Part shown: positions 35,974 to 44,738 of the stretch, piece after piece
Layout: the number at the start of each line of letters is the position of its first letter
Position numbering within the stretch: position 1 is the stretch's first letter
Origin: G963692885 sp964658655
GTDB lineage: Bacteria > Acidobacteriota > Terriglobia > Terriglobales > Acidobacteriaceae
Assembly: GCA_964658655.1 (NCBI GenBank)
Contig: CAZZZL010000001.1
Coordinates: 62,001 to 126,000, forward strand
Length of the DNA: 64,000 bases
Reading direction: 5' to 3'
Translations under genes and position numbers: made by a program
Notes under the pieces: model-generated
Told to the model about the DNA's origin: nothing
What the model saw: only the letters and a program-made list of their open reading frames with translations
Database searches by the model: none

Positions 35974-37947
35974 TCCTCCTCATGATTTCGCATTGTTTCG
36001 CCATTGAGATGGATGCCCGCAGTTATCCTTGCGTTCGCTTATGGCATCGGTGCCCCGCAAATTGCCGACTTCGTCAGATGCTGCCGTCACGGAACCATCG
36101 GAAAGACCAGGGCGGCCCAGCCTGCTTTCATCCCAGGAGGTTGTCCAGAGGTCGATCGAGTACCCGGTCGAAGTCTTATGACGGCGCCCCCTTCACTTAT
36201 CGAGCCTGGTGAAAGGGCGCGATGGATGATAAAACCATTGATATCGCCAGGTCGTGCTTCAGTGAGAGTCGGGAGGGCGTCCAGAATGCGGCAATCGACC
36301 AAGAAGCGTTTTTAGCCCTGTGAGCTCTCTCAGCAGCTCCCGCAATGCAGCCCGGCGCAGGTCCGACACCCACCGTGAGCAACACTTGTATACTGACGCA
36401 GTGTCGAGTACATTAACATCTTTGCAGAGTCAGTCGATGCACCTAAGCCTTCGCTACGACCTGCTGCACAAAGGTACTCTGATAGCATTCACTCTGAGCT
36501 ACGCCGGTCAGAAGACACGAGACGTGGCGCACGCCACATTGCGTACTGCCTGCGACTACCTCGAAGGGTTCATTGAAGCCTGCAACCTTTAATAGGACGA
36601 GCAGCGCCCTACGTTGGATGAAAGATCTGAGACGTGGCCGAAAGGTGAAATGCCTACTGCATTCCGGCATGAATCAGCGCTCACCAGGAATTTTCAGCGC
36701 TGACCAGATGGACGCCTTCGCAGACCTTCCCAGCAAGCCACCGGACTGATACGGATAAGTAACGCAACTCTCACCGTTTCACACGCAATATAGAGGTCAA
36801 CGGAGCAGGCCGCATACGAACTACTCGATCGGCCTTGTAATCAAGAGCATATCCTGCTGTACTGTCCTTTCCGCCAACCAATTTTGGTGGGTCGAACACC
36901 GTCAGACCAGCTTAGATCGCTGCGTTTGAGTGGATGCAGGCAGAAAGCAACTTAACAGGTGATCGAGAAGATGACCGGCCTTTCATTCCTACCGCCATAA
37001 AGATGAAATGTCCGCCTGCGTCCAATGAAAAGATGAACTTAAGATCGTTAAGAAGACCGAAAAGGCTTTTCCTCAATATTCGCCTTGGAGAGCACATGAG
37101 CCATAGTGTTTATAAGTGCTGGCGCAAAAAAAATGAACTTATCTGCGTATACAGACCATTCTTTAAACGTGTTAAGTCATGAGCTTCGGAAGATAGGCAT
37201 TGTCAGTCTTTCTGACAAGGTACGGCGGGTAGTCGCGGCATGACAAACTCTGAGACAGAACTTGAGGAGATGGTGCGCAAGGCAGCCATGATCAGTATGG
37301 ATAGGTTGAATCGGCGACATTTCACTGCTGTTCAAGGTTACGAAGTCACGCATCGGCAGTCCTTCCCTCGTGCGGGACATGGCGACCACAGAAAACGTCA
37401 TGGTCGGTGACGGGCCAGAGACGGTGATCGAAAGACTGCGAATCCTGCGAATACCTGGGGATGCAAGGCGCGTGGCTGGTGTGGCAAAACAGTCGGACGC
37501 ATCAGTCTGACGGTTTGAAAAGAGGTCACAGATGATCGAAGTCGAGGACGGAAGTTGCGGTCTAATGATCTGCCCAAGCCCACCATGGAAGATCCTGGCT
37601 ATGAACAACGACTAAGCAGCAGCCTACGCCATGCAATCGGACACGCTCGCGAGCATGGCAACGGTTCGATCTTGCCAGCCGAAAAACTTCAAAGTTGGCA
37701 TCGTCTCCTGCGTCGCATGCTTTAGCAGTGCTGCCATGCCGCGGTGATGCTTACGATCCTGCGGCGTCAGCAAAAAAGGCAGAACTCTGCGACGATAAAA
37801 TACAATGAGGTAATCGAGCCCATGGTCGATCACTCCAATGGATACAAATCAATCAATTCGACTAAGTAGCGATGCGTGGCAATAGCAGGAATCCTTCAAA
37901 TGCCACTGGCGTGAAGGAAGTGCGGAGATGGGCGAAGTCTCTACCGC
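35974..37947. other. Gene-poor region with probable decayed coding remnants
   Basis: Nearly 2 kb in which I find no gene I can defend. One plus-strand frame at 36320-36592 could give 90 residues ending ACDYLEGFIEACNL, but it has only a GTG start without a clear ribosome-binding site. Around 37340-37500 the plus strand reads like a protein fragment (MATTENVMVGDGPETVIERLRIL), reminiscent of the C-terminal part of luciferase-like monooxygenases, but stops interrupt it. Between 37620 and 37860 another frame reads like protein (LRRQQKRQNSATIKYNEVIEPMVDHS) and is also interrupted. Together with the pseudogene that follows, this suggests old genes losing their frames. Confidence 0.45.
36674..36707. 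repeat. 14-bp direct repeat
   Basis: TCAGCGCTCACCAG at 36674-36687 recurs as TCAGCGCTGACCAG at 36694-36707, one mismatch, 20-bp period. No associated element recognised. Confidence 0.4.
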
Positions 37948-38460
37948 ATGCGAGCAGCGTTGATTAATCTGGGCTGCGGTCCCGGCTTTCCTATCACCGC
38001 CGTATTGATCGAAGAAGGACTCGAAATTTTCCGAGTGCATGCGGCGCCATCTTTTGTCGAAGCGTTCCAAAAGAATCTGCCAGGCACACCAGTGCTTCGC
38101 GAATCCGTCCTCGAGTCGAGCTTCTTTGATCGCAAGTTTCACGCGCTCCTGTCGATCGGGCTCATATTCCTTCTGGAACGCTGAGCACGGTATCGACTGA
38201 TGCGCAGATTTGCCGATTCCCTGCTTCCGGGTGGCCGTCTCTTGATTACCTCACCTGCCGAACCTCATGTCTGGACCGATGTCTTGACCGGCATAGAGTC
38301 ACGCTCTCTTGGAGCGGTGAAGTTGCGCGGCCGGCTCGCGGCAACTGGTCCGGCTGTCGCTCGAGAATGAAGACGAGGACAAAACCACTATGTCTGCGCT
38401 TCTTATACCGGCCCGGAATCCGCCACCAGTGCGCCGTCTATTGGCAGGTCGAATCTTTAG
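37948..38460 (+). pseudogene. Degenerate SAM-dependent methyltransferase
   Basis: One frame carries a class I methyltransferase from the SAM motif (LINLGCGPGFPITAVLIEEG) through SFVEAFQKNLPGTPV and FHALLSIGLIFLLER to RFADSLLPGGRLLITSPAEP and HVWTDVLTGIESRSLGA. It is interrupted in the same frame by TGA at 38182-38184 and TGA at 38368-38370. After the second stop the same frame resumes with RRGQNHY, matching the family's usual EDEGxNHYY ending apart from small compensating indels. The N-terminal part before the SAM motif is not recognisable. Function of the intact relatives: small-molecule methyl transfer. It is inactive unless the stops are sequencing errors. Confidence 0.8.
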
Positions 38461-38517
38461 CTCCCCCTGAACAACACCGCGAAAAGATGCAGGGACGCCT
38501 GGGTCTGTTACGGCGCA

Positions 38518-38979
38518 TCACCCGCCCGCCTCAAGAAGCACACAAAACGGCCCATGTTCGCTCTGAAAAATGCAGGCGCTCAACGCGATCGTATTGCGGC
38601 TGGCTTTTGCGCCATCGGCGTACAGGCCAACCGTCGGAATCGACATCGTAGATCCTGACGGCAGCAGCGCCTTGAAATTTCCGGCAATCGTATTCGTTAG
38701 CTCCCCGATCACATCGCTTACATCGTCATTTACCTCTTCCGGTCTTCTCAGTGACATGAAGTTGGCGGTAAAGGCAAATGCCAGCGGCAGTGTACACTCC
38801 AGCGTCATGGAGCCCTCCCACGTGCCGGAAAAGCGGACGCGGGCCCAGATCAGCGGCTCGGCGGGTGGCCATGCTGCGGTAGCAGGCGACACCGCGATTG
38901 CAGCCATCATCTGGAAAATTTCTGTTACCAGCCTCGCCTGATCGGCGACATGTGGCTGCAATACTGAGCTTCTAGCCAT
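38518..38979 (-). CDS. cheX: CheX/CheC-type CheY-P phosphatase
   Basis: A 153-residue CheX-like protein. The CheC/CheX active-site pattern Asp/Ser-x3-Glu-x2-Asn is visible as D89, E93 and N96 in SDVIGELTNTIAGNFKALLP. These phosphatases dephosphorylate CheY-P and supply signal termination in systems without CheZ. It ends a minus-strand group: its start lies just after the cheR stop. No CheD partner is present nearby, which fits CheX (a homodimeric phosphatase) better than CheC. Confidence 0.82.
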   Translation of the reverse strand: MARSSVLQPHVADQARLVTEIFQMMAAIAVSPATAAWPPAEPLIWARVRFSGTWEGSMTLECTLPLAFAFTANFMSLRRPEEVNDDVSDVIGELTNTIAGNFKALLPSGSTMSIPTVGLYADGAKASRNTIALSACIFQSEHGPFCVLLEAGG

Positions 38980-38988
38980 GAGTGCGTC

Positions 38989-39858
38989 CTACCTTTTTCG
39001 ATAAATGGCCGTGGTTTTGTCCGGCAGCTTCTCGAACTTGTCCTGCAGGTTCTGCACGGATTCCGCACCGCCCAGAAACAGATAGCCTCCCGGTTCCAGT
39101 ACCTGCCATAGTTGATTCAGGATTTTTATCTTTGTCTCAATGTCGAAATAGATCAGCACATTTCGGCAGAAGATAATGTGAAATCGACCAAGTCCCGCCA
39201 TGGACTGACGTAGATCGAATCGACGAAACTTTACCATCGAGCGGATTTCATCCTTCAACCGCCAGTCGATGCCCTCGCGAGTGAAGTACTTTACCAGGTA
39301 TGCCGCCGGCAGCCCGCGGTTCACTTCAAACTGCACGTACTTTGCAGCGCGCGCACAATCGAGAATCTGCTCCGAAATGTCTGTACCAAGTATGTTGGTC
39401 TCGCGCGATACCAGGCCCTGTTCCTTGATCAACATTGCGATGCTGTAGGCCTCCTGGCCTGAGGAAGCAGCAGCCGACCAGACGTTCAAGCTCTGCCGCG
39501 CCGGGAGACTCTCCATCAGTTCCGGAAGCAGTTCCGACTTAAGGGCTTGGAACGGCGCCATATCCCGGAAGAAAAGGGTCTCGTTGGTCGTGAGCGCTTC
39601 CATCACCAGTTGCGAAAGCCCGGCGGGTATCCGCGAGCGCAGCCTGGCGCACAATTCATCAAGCGTTTTTAGGCCCGCTGTCCGGGCAACCGGCATGAGC
39701 CGGGACTCGAATAGATAGTGCTTGTCTCCGTCGAGGACGATGCCTGATCCTCGATAGATTTCCTGCTGCAAAAACTTGTAGTTTTCCGCCGACAGCAGCG
39801 CACTCCGGTTTCCTGCCGCCGGGCTTGCGCCATTTGGAACTGCGCTCTGCATATTCAT
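38989..39858 (-). CDS. cheR: Chemoreceptor glutamate methyltransferase CheR
   Basis: A 289-residue CheR. An N-terminal helical domain (YKFLQQEIYRGSGIVLDGDKHYLFESRLMP) precedes the SAM-binding domain (LNVWSAAASSGQEAYSIAM, LGTDISEQIL, FHIIFCRNVLIYFD). It methylates receptor glutamates for adaptation. No C-terminal TPR domain. It overlaps cheB by 4 bp and lies 10 bp upstream of cheX. Confidence 0.94.
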   Translation of the reverse strand: MNMQSAVPNGASPAAGNRSALLSAENYKFLQQEIYRGSGIVLDGDKHYLFESRLMPVARTAGLKTLDELCARLRSRIPAGLSQLVMEALTTNETLFFRDMAPFQALKSELLPELMESLPARQSLNVWSAAASSGQEAYSIAMLIKEQGLVSRETNILGTDISEQILDCARAAKYVQFEVNRGLPAAYLVKYFTREGIDWRLKDEIRSMVKFRRFDLRQSMAGLGRFHIIFCRNVLIYFDIETKIKILNQLWQVLEPGGYLFLGGAESVQNLQDKFEKLPDKTTAIYRKR

Positions 39859-41024
39859 ATCTTCGGCACCCGTCGAAGAATCGCAGGCGCAAGCTCGTCC
39901 AGACTCACGACCGCGTCTGCGAGACCGGCTTCAATGACTGCCCCCGGCATACCCCAGACCACGCTCGACGCCCGGTCCTGGGCAAGCACATATGCGCCCG
40001 CCCGTTTAAGGAGCTCCGTTCCGCGCAGCCCATCCTGGCCCATTCCCGTCAGCATGACTGCCAGTGATCTGCTCCCATACACAGCGCAAACAGACCGAAA
40101 CAGCGAGTCCACGGCCGGTCGGCAAGAGTTTTCCCGCTCGCCTTCATCAAGAGTCACTTGAACGTTATGAAGGACCCGCTTCAGTCGCATGTGCCGGTCC
40201 CCGGGCGCCAGCAGCGCTTGCCCCGCTTTTAGAACCATTCCCTCCTCTGCCTCCAGCACCTCGATGGAACATTCGGTGTTAAGGCGTTCAGCGAGCTGCC
40301 GGGTGAAGATTGGTGGCATATGCTGCACAATCACGATGGGGACTGGAAAATTCACAGGTAGTCTCGGCAGCAGGTTCAGCAAGGCCGTGGGCCCCCCAGT
40401 GGATACACCAATTGTTACAACCTCGCATTGTGCTGGACCGCTAACGGGCGTCAGGAATGCGGGATCTCTCGCATTTTTGTTGATCAACGACGCCAACCGC
40501 GTGGCCGGCGCCGGTTGCACCGGCAGTCGTACAGAAGAAGAATGGCGTTCCTTTGGAAAGAACTGCTTGATCTTTGGCAGCAATTCCAGACGGAGTGCCT
40601 CGAGCGCATTTTCGACGGATGCACCGCCGGATGGCTTGGTCACGTAGTCATTTGCACCCCTAACCAGGGCCTCGATCGTGGATTGACCGCCGTGCGTGGT
40701 GAGCGTACTGCACATGATGATGAAAGCTTTCGATCCGCGGGCCCGCAAAGCACTCACGGTGGCCAGGCCGTCCATCTGTGGCATTTCTATGTCCATGGTG
40801 ATAACGTCCGGATGCAAATGCGCCTCCTGCAGAAGCGCCATGGCTCCGTTCGCAGCAGAGCCAACGACTTCAAATGCACCGTCCTCGGTAAGCAGGCGTG
40901 TCACGAACCTCCGGATTACGAGCGAATCGTCGACAACTAGCACACGTATCCTTTTTCCGAGAGCGACGGAGGGCACCTTCCAGTGGGTAGCCACTGACTC
41001 GGCTTGATCTTTCAATGACTGCAA
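39855..41024 (-). CDS. cheB: Chemotaxis methylesterase/response regulator CheB
   Basis: A 389-residue protein with an N-terminal receiver domain (RVLVVDDSLVIRRF, phospho-acceptor D78 in ITMDIEMPQMDG) and a C-terminal methylesterase domain carrying the Ser-His-Asp triad in GVSTGGP, IVQHMPP and MGQDGLRG. It removes receptor methyl groups and may deamidate glutamines. It overlaps the cheY gene by 13 bp at its start and cheR by 4 bp at its end, so the three are co-translated. Confidence 0.95.
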   Translation of the reverse strand: MQSLKDQAESVATHWKVPSVALGKRIRVLVVDDSLVIRRFVTRLLTEDGAFEVVGSAANGAMALLQEAHLHPDVITMDIEMPQMDGLATVSALRARGSKAFIIMCSTLTTHGGQSTIEALVRGANDYVTKPSGGASVENALEALRLELLPKIKQFFPKERHSSSVRLPVQPAPATRLASLINKNARDPAFLTPVSGPAQCEVVTIGVSTGGPTALLNLLPRLPVNFPVPIVIVQHMPPIFTRQLAERLNTECSIEVLEAEEGMVLKAGQALLAPGDRHMRLKRVLHNVQVTLDEGERENSCRPAVDSLFRSVCAVYGSRSLAVMLTGMGQDGLRGTELLKRAGAYVLAQDRASSVVWGMPGAVIEAGLADAVVSLDELAPAILRRVPKI

Positions 41025-41416
41025 ATTTCAAGGATGCGCAGCTTTTCCTCGACCATCTGCGCAGTGAACGGCTTCATGATGTACTCATCGGCCCCTGCCG
41101 TGAGCGCCTCCACCATCTGATCGACATTCGTTTCAGTGGTGACCATGATAATTCTGACAGCTGCATAGCGCGGCTGTGCACGCAGCGCTTTTACAAACTC
41201 AAGTCCATTCATTTCAGGCATATTCCAATCTGCCAGAACCAGCACAATCCTGTTGTCATCCGCACTATGACTCTCAGTGTCCATCACGGCCAGCGCCTCG
41301 ATGCCATTCGAAGCCTGCACTGTCGCAAATCCGAGCGTGGTCAGTATTTTCGAAAGTACTCCCCGCATGGCGCGGGAGTCGTCAAGGATAAGAGCCTTCG
41401 CAACATTTTCCATCAA
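41012..41416 (-). CDS. cheY: CheY-like single-domain response regulator
   Basis: A 134-residue receiver with all key residues: acidic pair in ILDDSRAMR, phospho-acceptor D63 in LADWNMPEMNG, Thr in MVTTETN and K115 in YIMKPF. The DWNMPEMNG signature is that of motor-type CheY, so it is the likely output of the pathway. Its stop lies inside cheB. Confidence 0.93.
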   Translation of the reverse strand: MMENVAKALILDDSRAMRGVLSKILTTLGFATVQASNGIEALAVMDTESHSADDNRIVLVLADWNMPEMNGLEFVKALRAQPRYAAVRIIMVTTETNVDQMVEALTAGADEYIMKPFTAQMVEEKLRILEICSH

Positions 41417-41601
41417 TACTCCTCTGGCAGAACTGGCGGAACTCAGCCAGCGTCTGACGTTTCAGAACGCATGTTGATCACGCTTTCGCTTCGACGATCG
41501 CTACCCGCTACCCGTTGGTTCATGCAAAGTCAAGAACCTGGAGGCCATCCTTATAAGCAGCACGAACTGATCACTCTTCTTTTAGAACAACCGATCAAAC
41601 C

Positions 41602-41635
41602 AAGGCCATCTGCCTTAAGACACGGACGGTGTCTT
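41602..41635 (-). promoter_or_regulatory. Two back-to-back hairpins between a small gene and cheY
   Basis: AAGGC-CATCT-GCCTT (41602-41616) abuts AAGACAC-GGACG-GTGTCTT (41617-41635), both with perfect arms. They lie between the 63-aa gene and cheY on the transcribed minus strand. There is no T-run, so they could be an attenuator, an mRNA processing or stability element, or a protein-binding site rather than a classical terminator. Confidence 0.45.
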
Positions 41636-41675
41636 GACCTCAGCTTCTGCGGGCTGATCCAGCAAAGCCGATCAT

Positions 41676-41867
41676 TCAATCCTCGTTGGCACTCCACCGT
41701 TTGAGACAGCGTAGGTCATATTTAGACCTAAGCTCTGCCTGAATTTCAGTCGACGCACTTTCCAAAAATTGCTCAGACTGCATGTCGTCGAACAAACTTG
41801 CGGCATCACTTTTCCAAACTTTCGTGACCGGAGATCGTGCTCCGCCAGTCGAATTCATGCAGCCCAT
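41676..41867 (-). CDS. Small unknown protein in the chemotaxis cluster (63 aa)
   Basis: The ATG at 41867 has GGGAGG 6 nt upstream. The 63-residue product (MGCMNSTGG..., SLFDDMQSEQFLESASTEIQ, ending RWSANED) is polar, with no signal peptide or membrane helix. It lies between the receptor gene and cheY in the same direction, so it is likely transcribed with them. No known family is recognised; it is not a CheD, CheW or CheZ. Expression support comes only from the ribosome-binding site and position. Confidence 0.5.
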   Translation of the reverse strand: MGCMNSTGGARSPVTKVWKSDAASLFDDMQSEQFLESASTEIQAELRSKYDLRCLKRWSANED

Positions 41868-41958
41868 GATTTGCCTCCCAACCAAGTCGGCGAACAATGC
41901 CGAAAAACTTTTCCCCGCTGTCTGAACGCTATGGACTTTTCTCTCCCGGGAGGCGCCC

Positions 41959-44064
41959 TCAGCTTTTTCCAGTGCTTGCCATCCTTTGCAGGTGTGCGGC
42001 CATTTCGCTTAGTGATCTCGCTGCCGTCTGGGTTTGCGCAGCACCGGTGAGGGTCAGTTCAGCCGAGTGCGCAACTCCCGCGATGCTGGTCGCAATCTCT
42101 CCGGAACCCATTGCTGCTTCCGTGACATTGCGCCCGATCTCGGCGGTAGTCGCCGTTTGCTCTTCCACGGCCGAAGCAATGACATTGGAGATGTCGTTCA
42201 CTTCGGTAATAATGTGAGTTACCTCTGCGATTGCCCTGACTGCAGCGCCGGTATCGGTTTGAATGGCCTCAATCTTCTGTCCGATCTCCTCGGTCGCGCG
42301 AGCTGTTTCCTTGGCAAGTTCCTTAACCTCATTAGCCACCACAGCAAAACCTCTGCCCGCTTCTCCGGCTCGTGCAGCTTCAATCGTCGCGTTCAAAGCA
42401 AGCAGGTTCGTCTGTTGGGCGATAGAGGTGATCACCTTGATGACCTTGCCAATCTCCAGACTTGATGTACCCAACTGCTGAATAGTCTTGTTGGTTGACT
42501 CGGCAATCGTCACAGCATTCTTTGCCACGCGAGCTGCCTCCGTCGCACTCTTGGAGATCTCTCTGATCGATACCATCATCTCTTCAGAGCTTGCAGCGAC
42601 AACGTTCACATTGGACGAAACCCGCATGCTGGTCTCTGAAACTGAATTCGCCTGTCGAGATGTTCCTTCGGCGTGGGTCGAAAGCTCCTGGCTGACAGTG
42701 GTCAACTCTTCTGCGGAGCCTGCGATCGTTACGGAGATATCGCCGATTGAAACCATGAGGCTGGACATCTCTTCGCGCATCTTCACCCTGACAGTCACAT
42801 CGGCGGCAAACTTTACAATTTTGCTGATTTTTCCGTTGAGATCCAGTATGGGATGATACGAAGCTTCAATCCAGACTGGCTTTCCTCCCTTCGCGATTCT
42901 CTTAAATTCTGCCGACTGGAATTCACCGCGGTTCAGCTTCGCCCAGAACTCGGTGTACTCCTCGGTATTCTGAGATCCCTGTTCCAAGAACATCCGGTGG
43001 TGGCGCCCCTTGATTTCGTCCAGCGTATAGCCCATTAAATGCAGGAAATTCTCATTTGCCGCCAGCACTGTTCCATCCAGGGCGAACTCGATGATGGCCT
43101 GAGATTTATTGATGGCTGCGATCTGTCCGGAGGCGTCAGCGGAGATCAACTTCTTTGCAGTGATATCGGTGGCGAACTTGATCACCTTTGCTGGCTTCCC
43201 GTCCTTGTCGAGAATCGGATTGTAAGAGGCAAGGATCCAGACCTCTTTACCGTTTTTGCCCAGTCGCTTGTATTCCGATATCTGGTACTCGCCGCGATTG
43301 AGGCTCTTCCAGAAGGATGCATACTCGGGCGAATTCGCGTATTCTGCGTTGACAAACAAGCGGTGCGACTGGCCCTTGATTTCTGCAAGGGTGTATCCCA
43401 TCAAGTTGAGGAAATTCTCATTCGCCGTGAGAATAGTGCCGTTCAAATCGAACTCAATAACTGCCTGGGACCTGTTGATGGCGGTGATCTGGTAACCGTA
43501 TTCCATGTTGGTCTGCTGCTGCCTGTATCGCTCGGTAATTTCAGACCACTCGAGGATGTTGCCGCTATACCTGCCTTCGCTGTCGTGGACAGCGCTTACA
43601 CGAAGCTCGAATCGCAGCGGACCTACTGTAATTTCACCCCGGTGGGGTAAGTTCTTGGGGTCTGCCATCATCGTTCGCTGGTGGGATGGATCCTTGTGAA
43701 ACCTGTCGATGCATGTCCCCAGGAAGGCCTTAGTGGAGAAGTTTGGCCAGATGGTGGAAAATTCCGCCTCATACTTACGAAGCATCGCCATCGTCGCATC
43801 GTTCGCGTAATGAACGATGAAATCCCGATCGACCATCATCACCGCAGTCGAGATGGTATCGACAACCAGCTTGAGTTTTTCGAGGAGAAGTTTTGACTCA
43901 TTGTCTACGGCAATGACAGGTGGCTCGACGGAAGCATCGCCAACACCAGCAGCCGGTGTTTTTCCAATGCCAGCCAGTGCCGGACCGGCGACTTTTGACT
44001 TCGTTGCATGTCTCTTCAATGGAAGCTGACTAATCACTAAACTGCCGTTGCTGCCAATTGCCAC
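41959..44064 (-). CDS. Soluble methyl-accepting chemotaxis protein with three PAS domains
   Basis: A 701-residue receptor without membrane helices. A first PAS-like domain lies at about 60-180 (VVDTISTAVMMVDRDFIVHYAND), and two closely similar PAS domains at about 192-305 and 314-427 each contain the repeated TANENFL/AANENFL-LMGYTL-EIKG block. The signalling domain at about 440-690 has the hairpin tip IAQQTNLLALNATIEAARAGEAGRGFAVVA, given here only in part as NLLALNATIEAARAGE. It should sense a cytoplasmic cue, often redox or a bound cofactor for such PAS domains. No C-terminal CheR-tethering pentapeptide. The upstream 164 bp to cheW contain no gene. Confidence 0.93.
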   Translation of the reverse strand: MAIGSNGSLVISQLPLKRHATKSKVAGPALAGIGKTPAAGVGDASVEPPVIAVDNESKLLLEKLKLVVDTISTAVMMVDRDFIVHYANDATMAMLRKYEAEFSTIWPNFSTKAFLGTCIDRFHKDPSHQRTMMADPKNLPHRGEITVGPLRFELRVSAVHDSEGRYSGNILEWSEITERYRQQQTNMEYGYQITAINRSQAVIEFDLNGTILTANENFLNLMGYTLAEIKGQSHRLFVNAEYANSPEYASFWKSLNRGEYQISEYKRLGKNGKEVWILASYNPILDKDGKPAKVIKFATDITAKKLISADASGQIAAINKSQAIIEFALDGTVLAANENFLHLMGYTLDEIKGRHHRMFLEQGSQNTEEYTEFWAKLNRGEFQSAEFKRIAKGGKPVWIEASYHPILDLNGKISKIVKFAADVTVRVKMREEMSSLMVSIGDISVTIAGSAEELTTVSQELSTHAEGTSRQANSVSETSMRVSSNVNVVAASSEEMMVSIREISKSATEAARVAKNAVTIAESTNKTIQQLGTSSLEIGKVIKVITSIAQQTNLLALNATIEAARAGEAGRGFAVVANEVKELAKETARATEEIGQKIEAIQTDTGAAVRAIAEVTHIITEVNDISNVIASAVEEQTATTAEIGRNVTEAAMGSGEIATSIAGVAHSAELTLTGAAQTQTAARSLSEMAAHLQRMASTGKS

Positions 44065-44228
44065 TGTCGTCGACCTTGACCTTCCAACACTGTTGACTAC
44101 ACTTGAGTTGACCGCTTAGGCAAAACACACGGCCGCCTTTCGATTGCAGTAGTACGATTGACAAATTTGTCGCCGATGCTACTGCATAATTCCTCTCGCT
44201 CGGCCACAGTGAGCCAGCCCGGCTGACC

Positions 44229-44738
44229 TCAAAGAGCACCCGCGGCAATGACTTGCTCCGTGTTCAAAATCAGCAGCAGGCAGGACTTCAGCTGGTGGAC
44301 ACCTTTCAGTAACGCTCTCTGCTCCGCAGGAAGGTTTTCGGGTAGCTGCGTCGACGCCTGATCCTCAGCCAGCGCTGGTACATCGATGACATCGCATATC
44401 TCATCCACCAAAAGGCTGACCGGACCACCCTCGCTGTGAACAACGATATTCATCGACGGGGGACTATCCGGGCCGAGCCGACTTAGTCCGAGAATCCTTC
44501 GCATATCGAGAGCGGTGACGATTTGGCCACGAAGGTTAATGAGACCTTCTACCGCCGCGGGAGCCAGCGGGACCGTTGCCATCTCCTGCGAACGCATTAG
44601 TTCCTGGACATGACACAGCTCAATTCCCATGAACAGCTGGCCAACCTTAAAAGTTGCGAACTGCTCGGCTACACCCTGCCTTTCAGCCAACGCCTCGACT
44701 GCGGCCCCTGCAATTTCCTGCGCCGTGGTTGGTGTCAT
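44229..44738 (-). CDS. cheW: CheW coupling protein
   Basis: A 169-residue CheW with the SH3-like scaffold core (FKVGQLFMGIELCHVQELM, INLRGQIVTALDMRRILGL, VSLLVDEICDVIDV). It links the receptor to CheA. It overlaps cheA by 4 bp (start inside the end of cheA), and lies just upstream of the receptor gene in the transcript. Confidence 0.94.
   Translation of the reverse strand: MTPTTAQEIAGAAVEALAERQGVAEQFATFKVGQLFMGIELCHVQELMRSQEMATVPLAPAAVEGLINLRGQIVTALDMRRILGLSRLGPDSPPSMNIVVHSEGGPVSLLVDEICDVIDVPALAEDQASTQLPENLPAEQRALLKGVHQLKSCLLLILNTEQVIAAGAL

Noticed and set aside
36320..36592. 90-codon plus-strand frame in the decayed region
   Set aside because: GTG start without a ribosome-binding site, no family, low-complexity N-terminus; mentioned only within the region entry.
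36674..36707. Insertion-sequence end
   Set aside because: The 14-bp direct repeat has no transposase remnant or inverted partner nearby.
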